Positions 46,281 through 54,382 of a stretch of 64,000 nt of DNA are shown one piece after another; within the stretch, counting starts at the first letter, position 1; each line of letters starts with the position of its first letter. The notes below the pieces were generated by a model, which saw only the letters and a list, made by a program, of their open reading frames with translations, made no database searches and was not told the origin of the DNA. The translations under genes and the position numbers were made by a program. Source of the DNA: an uncultured SAR86 cluster bacterium (lineage in GTDB: Bacteria > Pseudomonadota > Gammaproteobacteria > Magnimaribacterales > TMED112); NCBI GenBank assembly GCA_902619265.1, contig CACNDL010000001.1, forward strand, positions 62,001 to 126,000, given 5' to 3'.

Positions 46281-47166
46281 GCTAAAAAAATCTCTTAAAG
46301 ATTTTTTAAGAATCAAAAATTATTCCAAACATACGATCTCAAATTATGAGAGAGACATTAATAGGTTTCTTCAATATTTAGAGACAAAAAAAATCGATTC
46401 AAACAATATAAACACATCAATAATTACTGGTTGGATAATCTCATTGCGCAAAAATGGCTTGGGCAATAGATCTATCCAAAGAAATATTTCTTCACTGAAA
46501 AATTTTTATAAGTTTCTTTTTAAAAGTGGAGTAATCGATACCAATCACTTTGAATCGGTTCAATCTCCAAAAATTGGTGAAACTTTACCAAAAGCCCTAA
46601 CCCCTGAAGATGTAGAGAAATTATTATCTTTTGAACCAAAAACTTTTTCAGATGTTCGAGATAAGGCTTTTCTAGAGCTGCTATATTCTTCTGGTCTGAG
46701 AATATCTGAGGCCGTAAATGTCAATATTTCCTCTTTTGAGTCAGATTTAAATTTTGTAAAAGTTCTTGGAAAAGGAAACAAAGAAAGAATGCTGCCAGTT
46801 GGGAAATTTGCTAAAGATGCAATACTAAGCTGGCTTGAGGTGCGTAGTGGCATGGTCAATATCACCGACGCACTATTTACTAATAAATTTGGTAAAAGAA
46901 TCTCTGTCAGAGCAATGCAGCAAAGAATATATAAAATTTCAATAGCTCAAGGCATGTCTCCAGTTAACCCACATATGCTGAGACATAGTTTTGCTACTCA
47001 TATTCTTGAATCAAGCGGAGATTTAAGATCCATTCAAGAAATGCTAGGCCATAGCAGCTTGAGCACAACGCAAATTTATACAAAACTTAATTTTCAACAA
47101 TTAGCAAAAATTTACGATAAATCGCATCCTCATGGCAAGAAAGAAAATAAAACTAATAACATTTGA
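46273..47166 (+). CDS. xerC: Tyrosine recombinase XerC
   Basis: Chromosome dimer resolution recombinase acting at dif with XerD. 297 aa: N-terminal SAM-like core-binding domain (residues 1-85; NYSKHTISNYERDINRF), then the catalytic domain with SSGLRISEA (Arg), VLGKGNKERMLPVG (Lys), HMLRHSFATHI (His-x-x-Arg), MLGHSSLSTTQIY (His and nucleophile Tyr). Chosen as XerC over XerD or a phage integrase because of the dapF neighbourhood. Confidence 0.93.
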   Translation: MDELKKSLKDFLRIKNYSKHTISNYERDINRFLQYLETKKIDSNNINTSIITGWIISLRKNGLGNRSIQRNISSLKNFYKFLFKSGVIDTNHFESVQSPKIGETLPKALTPEDVEKLLSFEPKTFSDVRDKAFLELLYSSGLRISEAVNVNISSFESDLNFVKVLGKGNKERMLPVGKFAKDAILSWLEVRSGMVNITDALFTNKFGKRISVRAMQQRIYKISIAQGMSPVNPHMLRHSFATHILESSGDLRSIQEMLGHSSLSTTQIYTKLNFQQLAKIYDKSHPHGKKENKTNNI

Positions 47167-47860
47167 TCTAGACGATACAGTTTGGCCAAATCATAAAGTA
47201 ATAGTAGATGCGGAAAAGGCTTTATGGAGCTTTCTTATGATAAAGGTGCCACAAGTTAAAGATCAGCTCAATGAGGATAATATAAATAGAATTAGAGTAG
47301 ACCTTGTTGAAAAAGATAATTCATTAAAATTCAATTTAACTAAATTTAGAAAAGAAGTTGTTAAAGCACTTTTGCTAGAGTTGGGCTTAGATGAGAATGA
47401 AGCAATTTACTATAGTAATGAAAGTTTTAATGAATTTTTTAAAGTAAGGAATAAGGTGCAGCTCTATAAAGATGCAAAAACTATTTTAGAAAGATTGCAT
47501 AGAAAGGTGCTTATAGGGTCTCTATCGAATGGAAATGCTGATTTAAAAATTATAGGAATAAATTCGTTTTTTGATTTTTCGGTTAATTCAAAAGATGTAG
47601 GATCAAATAAACCATCTCCACCACATTTTTTAAAAGCTTTGGAAGTTGCTTCATGTGATGCAGATGAAGCTATACATGTAGGAGATTGTCCAGTAAATGA
47701 TGTTGGAGGTGCTAGAAATTGTAATATAAATGCCATATGGTTTAATTGTGAGAAAAACAAGTGGGATGAAATATTTCCATGCGATCTTCAAGCAAGAAGC
47801 TGGAAAGATCTTTACGAGATTATAAGTAAGAACTTTATTTTGGAGAAAAAAAATGTTTAA
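47132..47860 (+). CDS. HAD superfamily hydrolase (YigB-like)
   Basis: Haloacid dehalogenase-type phosphatase of 242 aa. Motif I TFDLDDTVWPN (nucleophile and acid Asp), motif II IGSLSNGN, motif III Lys in GSNKPSP and motif IV VGDCPVNDVGGARN. In E. coli yigB, in the same position after xerC, encodes an FMN phosphatase, so FMN or another small phosphate is a reasonable substrate guess. The start lies 35 bp inside xerC. Confidence 0.87.
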   Translation: MARKKIKLITFDLDDTVWPNHKVIVDAEKALWSFLMIKVPQVKDQLNEDNINRIRVDLVEKDNSLKFNLTKFRKEVVKALLLELGLDENEAIYYSNESFNEFFKVRNKVQLYKDAKTILERLHRKVLIGSLSNGNADLKIIGINSFFDFSVNSKDVGSNKPSPPHFLKALEVASCDADEAIHVGDCPVNDVGGARNCNINAIWFNCEKNKWDEIFPCDLQARSWKDLYEIISKNFILEKKNV

Positions 47861-48026
47861 CCCATTCAATATGACCAAAGACATGAAAGGTATGGAAAAA
47901 ATGGTAAAACCTGCCTTGGAGAAATTCATGAAAGAGTCTGGTTTTGTTAAGAAAGAAGAGCTTGATAAAGCTATTGAAAGAATTGACTCTTTAGAAAGTA
48001 GGTTAGCTGAGCTAGAAAGACGTTAA
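47853..48026 (+). CDS. Small coiled-coil protein, UbiK/BMFP-like
   Basis: 57 aa ORF not listed in the track, with a good TTGGAG ribosome binding site 8 bases before the ATG and 8-bp overlap with the HAD gene. The C-terminal half (FVKKEELDKAIERIDSLESRLAELERR) has heptad spacing and resembles the end of UbiK (YqiC), an accessory factor of the ubiquinone-synthesis complex, where members read VSREEF...LE.R..ELE. The N-terminal helix (MTKDMKGMEKMVKPALEKFM) is amphipathic. It is shorter than typical UbiK (about 80-100 aa). Similar C-termini also occur in phasin-like proteins, so the function is tentative. Confidence 0.55.
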   Translation: MFNPFNMTKDMKGMEKMVKPALEKFMKESGFVKKEELDKAIERIDSLESRLAELERR

Positions 48027-48028
48027 GT

Positions 48029-48439
48029 TTATTCTACAACCGTCAAAGCATCTAACATATATTGAACTGATCTTTCAATTTCAAGTTCAGAACAATCCAT
48101 ACACATACCTTTTGCGGGCATAGCATTGTAGCCATTATATGCATTTGCAGTAAGGACTTCTAAACCTTTTGATGTGCGGTCTGTCCACTGATCTAGGTTG
48201 CCAAGCATAGGAGCACCAGCTAATCCAGCCGTGTGACATGCAGCACAACCTTGGTTGTAAACAACTTCACCTGATCGCCCGACAGGACCATCTGAATCAT
48301 CTGTAGACATACCTGGCATAGAAACCACTGGTACATCTTTTAAAAGACCTAGTCTTTTTCTTACTTCATCTTCATAAGAATCAGGAATCATCAAAAAAGA
48401 TGTGAAAATTAATGTGAATAAAAGTAAAAATTTTTTCAT
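48029..48439 (-). CDS. Secreted monoheme c-type cytochrome (cytochrome c5-like)
   Basis: 136 aa with signal peptide (1-18), heme-binding CAACH in YNQGCAACHTAGLAGAPMLG, and a later Met ligand in YNAMPAKGMCMDCS. The second Cys pair (CMDC) is a feature of cytochrome c5, which has a disulfide near the C-terminus. Probably a periplasmic electron carrier to the terminal oxidase. It lies 35 bp downstream of dsbA on the same strand and is convergent with the small coiled-coil gene. Confidence 0.88.
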   Translation of the reverse strand: MKKFLLLFTLIFTSFLMIPDSYEDEVRKRLGLLKDVPVVSMPGMSTDDSDGPVGRSGEVVYNQGCAACHTAGLAGAPMLGNLDQWTDRTSKGLEVLTANAYNGYNAMPAKGMCMDCSELEIERSVQYMLDALTVVE

Positions 48440-48474
48440 GTTTAGTTTGTTGTAGCAGTCTTTAAAAAATCAAG

Positions 48475-49062
48475 CTAATTATCGTATAGAAATAACATAT
48501 TATCGATATTTCTTTGAACATCACCAGTTCTTCTAAATTTATACTTACCATTTATTACTATTGTTGGTACGCCTTCAAGAACTCCGGCATTTGCCAAGCT
48601 TCTCACAGTCCGTAATGCATTTTGTGCTTTTATACCAATACCAAATGAATTATAGACATTCATAAATTTTGTATCATCATACCCATGTCTTTTAGCAAAT
48701 TCTAAAACGTCATTTGTGCTGCTAAGGTTTTTTCGTAGTAATTGAATATCTTTATACACATTTAAATGTGCTTCTTCTCCTAGATCTAAAGCAATTATTG
48801 TGTAATAAAGTCTTGCGTAAACTTCGTTTCCAGCAGGAATTTGAACAATGTTTACATCTGCTCTTTGCTCTCGCATCTTTTGTACAGTGCTTTCAAAACT
48901 AAAACACGCGTTGCACCAATAACCAAACACTTCAGTGATAGATTGACCTTCGATTAGATCAGGCGGTATTAGTTGATAGTCTTTACCCTGTTCTGGCTGT
49001 CCGCTCGCTTGAAAAGATAAAAAAAAGACTAAAGCAATAAAGTTAAAAAATTTATTTCTCAT
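48475..49062 (-). CDS. dsbA: Thiol:disulfide interchange protein DsbA with CNAC active site
   Basis: Periplasmic disulfide oxidase, about 195 aa from the ATG at 49062. The longer track start would place the TATAAT-like box seen upstream inside the gene. Signal peptide MRNKFFNFIALVFFLSFQASG. The active site reads FGYWCNACFSFE, so the CxxC is C-N-A-C in place of the common C-P-H-C, and the cis-Pro loop is GVPTIV. dsbA/engB/polA order is conserved in gammaproteobacteria. The partner dsbB lies at 52347. Confidence 0.9.
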   Translation of the reverse strand: MRNKFFNFIALVFFLSFQASGQPEQGKDYQLIPPDLIEGQSITEVFGYWCNACFSFESTVQKMREQRADVNIVQIPAGNEVYARLYYTIIALDLGEEAHLNVYKDIQLLRKNLSSTNDVLEFAKRHGYDDTKFMNVYNSFGIGIKAQNALRTVRSLANAGVLEGVPTIVINGKYKFRRTGDVQRNIDNMLFLYDN

Positions 49063-49107
49063 AAGTATGCGAGAATGATTATATAACAACTTGGATATAA
49101 TTTATTA

Positions 49108-49689
49108 ATGAAATTTAATTTTAAATATTTAGAGCTTGAGTTTATAGAGAGCGCAGCAGAATTTAACCAATGTTTACATCATGATATGCAAGAGATTGCA
49201 TTTGTAGGGGCTTCAAATGCTGGAAAATCATCTGCTATAAATGCCATTTCCAATCAAAAAAAACTTGCCAAAACTAGTAAAACACCTGGCAAAACAAAGC
49301 TTTTTAATTTTTTTAAAGCAAAAAATGGCTATATCGTTGATTTTCCTGGTTATGGGTATTCAAAGGTATCGAAATCTCAAAAAAAGGATTGGGCTAGAGA
49401 ATTACCAAAATACTTTTCTTTAAGACAGAGCTTAAGAGGAGCAATTCTTTTTACAGATATAAGAAACCCTATGAGAGAACTAGATATAACAATGTATGAA
49501 ATGTTGCTTAGTTATAATTTACCAACTTTAATAGTACTAACAAAAAAAGATAAAGTTTCTATAGAAGAGGTTAAGACAGCTGAAAAAGATATTAATCATG
49601 TTTTCGGAAGCTGTATCAGCTTTTCAATAAAGGAAGGTGTTTCAGTTGAAAAACTTGTTAAAGAGATTAATGAGCTTCTCTCCAGTTAG
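49108..49689 (+). CDS. engB: Ribosome biogenesis GTPase EngB (YihA/YsxC)
   Basis: TRAFAC GTPase needed for large subunit assembly and often linked to cell division. 193 aa with G1 VGASNAGKSSAINAI, G2 region TSKTPGKTKLFNFF, G3 VDFPGYGYSKVS, G4 LTKKDK and G5 FSIKEG. The 3' end overlaps the convergent polA by 23 bp. The overlapping ORF at 49241 in the track is a shadow. Confidence 0.94.
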   Translation: MKFNFKYLELEFIESAAEFNQCLHHDMQEIAFVGASNAGKSSAINAISNQKKLAKTSKTPGKTKLFNFFKAKNGYIVDFPGYGYSKVSKSQKKDWARELPKYFSLRQSLRGAILFTDIRNPMRELDITMYEMLLSYNLPTLIVLTKKDKVSIEEVKTAEKDINHVFGSCISFSIKEGVSVEKLVKEINELLSS

Positions 49690-52321
49690 TCCCAAAGCCA
49701 TATTCAACTTTTAGAGGAACGTCGATTTCAGTAGTATTTTCCATAAGATCTAAAATTGGCCTCAAATCGTCATCTGAGAAAGTGTCGGGAACCTCATAAA
49801 CCAATTCATCATGAACTTGTAAAATCATATTTATCTCTGGTGCATTAAGATTAATCCACTCATCAATTTTTATCATTGCAATCTTTATAATATCGGCAGC
49901 ACTTCCTTGCAGAGGGCCATTAATTGCAGCCCTTTCAGCTGCTTGGCGTACCATATAATTATTAGCAGTAATGTTTGGAACATGAATCTTCCTTCCATAA
50001 ATAGTTTCGACGTACTTAAGCTCTTTAGAATTTTCAACAATATCACTCATAAATTTTTTAACGGCACTGTACCTTTCAAAATAATTATTTAAGAATATCT
50101 CTGCTTCAGTTCGTGATACTGCAAGCTGATTAGCAAGCCCAAAAGCACTCATGCCATAAAGCAGACCGAAGTTTATAGTTTTTGCTCTTCTTCGCATTTC
50201 ATCGTCTACATTGTCTAATTCAACTCCAAAAATTTCAGAAGCAGTCCGCTTATGAATGTCTTCATTATTTTTAAAAGAATTAAGCATTATAGGATCTTGA
50301 GAATAATGAGCCATGAGTCTGAGCTCTATCTGAGAATAATCCATTGCAAGAATTTTTTTATTTGAAGGCGCAATAAAAGCCTCTCTTATCGTAATTCCTT
50401 CCTTAGTTCTAATAGGAATATTTTGTAAATTTGGGTCAGAAGAGGATAGTCTTCCGGTTGAGGTCACGGCCTGATGATAAGAAGTATGAACTCTTGAGTT
50501 TTGATCACAAATTTCTGAAATTTTATCTGTATATGTACTCTTTAATTTTGCTAAAGAGCGGTACTCCAAAATATCTTTTACAATCTCATTTTCATCAGAA
50601 AGTTTTTGTAAAACAGATTCAGATGTTGAAAAATAGCCTGTAGAGGTTTTCTTTAACCCTTTAGTTTCTATCTTCAACTTTTCAAATAAAATTTCACTTA
50701 ATTGTTTTGGTGAATCAATATTAAATACACTTCCCGATGCTTCGTGAATTTTTTTCACTAAATTTAAAAGTTTTGTACCAAATTCTTTTGACAGCCCATT
50801 AAGATGGCTCGTGTCTATTAATGCGCCTTTTTGCTCCATCTCTAAAAGCACAAATAAAAGTGGATAATCTATGGTCTGTAAAAGTTTGATTGAGCTTTTG
50901 TCGATTATCTCTATAAGTTTTTCATAAAGTTGTAAAGTTATATCAGCGTCTTCGGCAGCATAGTTCGTAGCATCTTTAATTGGAACTTGATTAAAACTTT
51001 TATATTTCTTTGCTCCCTTTCCAATAACGTCTTCATATTTAATTGTTGTGGTATTTAAATAATATTCAGCTAATGCATCTAAGTTATGTCTCGATGAAGT
51101 ACTATTAGTTGCATAAGACATCAGCATTGTGTCTGCAAAAAATTCTTTTATATGAATGCCATGATTTCGAAGCACAGCAATGTCATATTTAAGATTTTGA
51201 CCAATAATTTTATTTTGGTTCGTTTCTAGAAGTTGCTTTAACCATTCAATCAACTCATTTGCACTTATTTCCGTTTGTTCAACATGATTAATTGGTATAT
51301 AAAAACCTTCATCTTTTTTCACTGAAAATGAAGCACCAACTAATTCTGCTTCAAGCGAATTTATTGAAGTGGTCTCAGTATCAAATGCAAAATACTTAGC
51401 TTCATTTATCTTCAGTTGAAGCTTTCCTAATTCGCTTTTATTTTTAATTGTTTTGTATTCTGATTTTCTTTTTTCGCTGTTTTCACCAATAAAAGAATTA
51501 AATTCAAGCTCTTTATAAAAATCCCTAAGCCCCTCACTACTTGATGCTGGCACATTTATGTCATCAAATAACAAGTTAAGCTTTATATCCTGCTTTAATG
51601 AAACAAGAAATAGATTTCTTTGGAGAACATCTTTTTCGTCTCTCAGGTTTTGTCCCACTACTCCTGTGATTTCTTCAGAATTTATAAGAATATTCTCTAA
51701 ACTACCGTAAGTATTCAACCACTTAGAAGCAGTTTTATTTCCTACCTTTGTAATTCCAGGGATGTTGTCAGCTTTATCTCCAACTAGAGCTAAAAGTTCA
51801 GCAACTAGCTTGGGCTCAACACCAAATTTTTCTTTTACGTACCCGTTATTGAAGAATTCATTGGACATTGAATTGTGTTGAATAACATTTTCTTCTACTA
51901 ATTGTGTTAAATCTTTATCTGGTGAAGAAATTAAAATCTTTTTATCTCGTTTAAATTGTTTTGCCAGAGTTGCTATAACATCATCTGCCTCTACACCACT
52001 CTCTTCTTTTACCGTGAAATTAAATAATCTTGATAGTTTTTTTATATCTTCAATTTGAACTCTTAGTTCATTTGGCATCGGAGGCCTGTTAGCCTTGTAG
52101 GCCTGATAATAATCATTTCTAAAATTAGGCCCTTTAGCATCAAATACCATTACCATTGGTACTCCTGGATATTTTTCAATGAGCTTTCTTAGCATTGCAG
52201 CAAATCCTCTTGTCGCTCCAGTTGGTTTTCCAGTAGATGTAGTCAGAGGTGGTAAAGCATGAAATGCTCTATATATATAGGAAGTTCCATCAATTAAAAT
52301 TAAATCTGGTCTAAATATCAT
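49667..52321 (-). CDS. polA: DNA polymerase I
   Basis: Repair and Okazaki fragment polymerase, 884 aa with all three domains. 5' nuclease (1-290; LILIDGTSYIYRAFHAL, SPDKDLTQLV, GDKADNIPGI). 3'-5' exonuclease with intact acidic residues (FAFDTETTS, GQNLKYDIAVL, YAAEDADITL). Polymerase with TSTGRLSSSDPNLQNIP, MDYSQIELRLMAHYS, RRAKTINFGLLYG and QVHDELVYEVP. It faces dsbB across a 25-bp AT-rich divergent gap in which -10-like TATATA elements place the transcript start at the ATG. Confidence 0.97.
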   Translation of the reverse strand: MIFRPDLILIDGTSYIYRAFHALPPLTTSTGKPTGATRGFAAMLRKLIEKYPGVPMVMVFDAKGPNFRNDYYQAYKANRPPMPNELRVQIEDIKKLSRLFNFTVKEESGVEADDVIATLAKQFKRDKKILISSPDKDLTQLVEENVIQHNSMSNEFFNNGYVKEKFGVEPKLVAELLALVGDKADNIPGITKVGNKTASKWLNTYGSLENILINSEEITGVVGQNLRDEKDVLQRNLFLVSLKQDIKLNLLFDDINVPASSSEGLRDFYKELEFNSFIGENSEKRKSEYKTIKNKSELGKLQLKINEAKYFAFDTETTSINSLEAELVGASFSVKKDEGFYIPINHVEQTEISANELIEWLKQLLETNQNKIIGQNLKYDIAVLRNHGIHIKEFFADTMLMSYATNSTSSRHNLDALAEYYLNTTTIKYEDVIGKGAKKYKSFNQVPIKDATNYAAEDADITLQLYEKLIEIIDKSSIKLLQTIDYPLLFVLLEMEQKGALIDTSHLNGLSKEFGTKLLNLVKKIHEASGSVFNIDSPKQLSEILFEKLKIETKGLKKTSTGYFSTSESVLQKLSDENEIVKDILEYRSLAKLKSTYTDKISEICDQNSRVHTSYHQAVTSTGRLSSSDPNLQNIPIRTKEGITIREAFIAPSNKKILAMDYSQIELRLMAHYSQDPIMLNSFKNNEDIHKRTASEIFGVELDNVDDEMRRRAKTINFGLLYGMSAFGLANQLAVSRTEAEIFLNNYFERYSAVKKFMSDIVENSKELKYVETIYGRKIHVPNITANNYMVRQAAERAAINGPLQGSAADIIKIAMIKIDEWINLNAPEINMILQVHDELVYEVPDTFSDDDLRPILDLMENTTEIDVPLKVEYGFGTNWREAH

Positions 52322-52332
52322 TGGACTATATA

Positions 52333-52338
52333 TATAAT
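52333..52338 (+). promoter_or_regulatory. Consensus -10 box (TATAAT) of dsbB
   Basis: TATAAT ends 8 bases before the GTG of dsbB at 52347, predicting a transcript with a 0-2 nt leader. No ribosome binding site is visible. The same alternating AT tract offers a minus-strand -10 for polA. Assigned by eye. Confidence 0.45.
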
Positions 52339-52346
52339 ACTTAATA

Positions 52347-52850
52347 GTGAAAGAAATAATTAAAAATTACAGCGATATCTTTATTACTTCGAGTTCTGCC
52401 GTTGTAATGTGTGGTCAATATTATCTAGAAAATATCGTTGGACTTGAGCCTTGTAATTTATGTATTTTACAAAAGCTTTCAGCACAAGCAGTATTCTTTA
52501 TTTTTCTATTGAAAATTATATCGCCTAAATTCAAATTAATTTTTGATTTGGTTGGTATTGGGGTTTTAATTTTTGGTGCATCTGCTAGTGCAAGACAAAT
52601 TTATCTTCAAAATTTACCAGCTAACCAATTAACAGATGGCTATTGTGACATACCTTTTGAATTTCTTTTTAATATGTATCCTTTTTTTGATGCTCTTGGA
52701 AAAGTATTTCAAGGAAGTAGTAAATGTGCTGAAGAATCTTGGGTTTTCTTATATCTCAATATACCTGAGTGGGCCCTTTTATTTTTTACTTCAATGATAT
52801 TGTTATTATTGCTAAGATACTTCCTAATAAATTTTAAGGGCCAAAAATAA
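52347..52850 (+). CDS. dsbB: Disulfide bond formation protein DsbB
   Basis: Inner membrane quinone reductase that reoxidises DsbA. 167 aa, four transmembrane helices. First periplasmic Cys pair in LEPCNLCILQKLS (CxxC next to the conserved LCxxQR-like segment). Second pair is spread over GYCDIPFEF and GSSKCAEESW, matching Cys104/Cys130 of E. coli. Start is GTG. It passes electrons to ubiquinone, whose synthesis genes are in the window. 3 bp before pckA. Confidence 0.92.
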   Translation: MKEIIKNYSDIFITSSSAVVMCGQYYLENIVGLEPCNLCILQKLSAQAVFFIFLLKIISPKFKLIFDLVGIGVLIFGASASARQIYLQNLPANQLTDGYCDIPFEFLFNMYPFFDALGKVFQGSSKCAEESWVFLYLNIPEWALLFFTSMILLLLLRYFLINFKGQK

Positions 52851-52853
52851 TAA

Positions 52854-54377
52854 ATGTCTAGATCTCTAAATCTGTCTAATTCAGAGTTAATAGAAAAATC
52901 AGTTGCCAATAATGAAAGTGAGCTTACGCACACTGGTGCCTTATTAGCATTAACTGGAAATAGGACTGGCAGAAGCCCCAAAGACAGATACATTGTTGAG
53001 GAAAGTAGCACTAAAGACAAAATTGATTGGGGTGAAGTTAATAGGCCTTTTGACTCTAATCATTTTGATAAATTATGGAATAAAGTTTCTGCTTATCTAG
53101 ATGATAAAGATCATTATGTTTCCAATGTGCATGTGGGTTCTAATAAAGATCACTATATTCCTGTTGAAGTGAAGTCTGAACTTGCATGGCATTCATTATT
53201 TTCAAAATTAATTTTTATATCGCCTAGTGATTTTAATGAAGAAAACAAAGAGGTATGGAAAATAATTACTGCGGCAAATTACGTTTGTGATCCCGATGAA
53301 GATCATACGAATTCAGAATCATGTGTGATTATAAATTTCTTACGTCGAAAAGTTTTGATTGTAGGCATGAAATATGCTGGTGAAATTAAAAAGTCTATGT
53401 TTGCAGTTCAAAATTTTCTCCTTCCTGAGAAAGGAGTGCTCCCAATGCATTGTTCTGCTAACCAAACATCTGATGAAAGAACAACATTATTTTTTGGATT
53501 GTCAGGAACAGGAAAAACTACTTTGTCTGCTGACCCAAAATGTTCTCTTATAGGAGATGATGAACACGGCTGGGGTGATGGAACAGTATTTAACTTTGAG
53601 GGAGGTTGTTACGCAAAGTGCATTAATTTATCGAAAGAAAATGAACCTTTAATTTGGGATGCTATTAAATTTGGGAGCATTTTAGAAAATGTTGTAATAA
53701 ATAATCAAGGAGTTCCTGACTATACTGATAGCAAATACACAGAAAATACTAGAGTCTGCTATCCAAGAGATTTTATAGAAGGTGCTGTCGCTGCTAATCA
53801 AGGAGATGAGCCTGATAATATAATTTTCCTAACTTGTGATTTATCAGGAGTATTACCCCCCGTAAGTATATTAAATGAAAATGCGGCTGCTTATCATTTT
53901 TTAAGTGGCTACACAGCCAAGGTTGGCTCTACTGAAATAGGGGCATCAAAATCAATGGACTTTACTTTTTCAACCTGCTTTGGCGCACCATTCTTTCCTC
54001 GACCAGCAGGTGTATACGCCGACCTTTTAATAAAAAGAGTAAAAAGAAACAACACTAAGGTCTTCTTAGTAAATACCGGCTGGACTGGTGGGGGTTATGG
54101 TGTAGGCAACAGGTTTCCGATACCAGTAACTAGAGCAATTATTAATGGAATTCAAGAGAATAAAATAGATTTTAATAATCTCACTTACTTAGACAAACTT
54201 AATCTTTATATTCCTAACGAGCTTGAAGGAGTAGAAAGCAGCCTTTTAAATCCAAAAAGCTCATGGAGCTCAACTGAAGAATATGAAAAAGAGTGTGATG
54301 AGCTGTGTTTAAGGTTTAAGGAAAACTTTAAACAATTTAATGTGTCTCAAGAAATTGTTGATGCTGGACCAAAATAA
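52854..54377 (+). CDS. pckA: Phosphoenolpyruvate carboxykinase (ATP)
   Basis: Converts oxaloacetate to PEP with ATP, the entry step of gluconeogenesis. 507 aa with NRTGRSPKDRYIV, HCSANQTSDERTTLFFGLSGTGKTTLSADP (kinase-1a motif and P-loop), GDDEHGWGDGTVFNFEGGCYAK (metal sites), LTCDLSGVLPPVS and NTGWTGGGYGVGNR. No regulatory element visible between dsbB and this gene; probably co-transcribed with gshA, which starts 5 bp downstream. Confidence 0.96.
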   Translation: MSRSLNLSNSELIEKSVANNESELTHTGALLALTGNRTGRSPKDRYIVEESSTKDKIDWGEVNRPFDSNHFDKLWNKVSAYLDDKDHYVSNVHVGSNKDHYIPVEVKSELAWHSLFSKLIFISPSDFNEENKEVWKIITAANYVCDPDEDHTNSESCVIINFLRRKVLIVGMKYAGEIKKSMFAVQNFLLPEKGVLPMHCSANQTSDERTTLFFGLSGTGKTTLSADPKCSLIGDDEHGWGDGTVFNFEGGCYAKCINLSKENEPLIWDAIKFGSILENVVINNQGVPDYTDSKYTENTRVCYPRDFIEGAVAANQGDEPDNIIFLTCDLSGVLPPVSILNENAAAYHFLSGYTAKVGSTEIGASKSMDFTFSTCFGAPFFPRPAGVYADLLIKRVKRNNTKVFLVNTGWTGGGYGVGNRFPIPVTRAIINGIQENKIDFNNLTYLDKLNLYIPNELEGVESSLLNPKSSWSSTEEYEKECDELCLRFKENFKQFNVSQEIVDAGPK

Positions 54378-54382
54378 TAAAA

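Noticed and set aside
46273-47166. Tyrosine recombinase considered as a phage or island integrase
   Set aside because: Full XerC-type sequence in the conserved dapF-xerC-yigB neighbourhood; no att-like duplication or mobile genes nearby.
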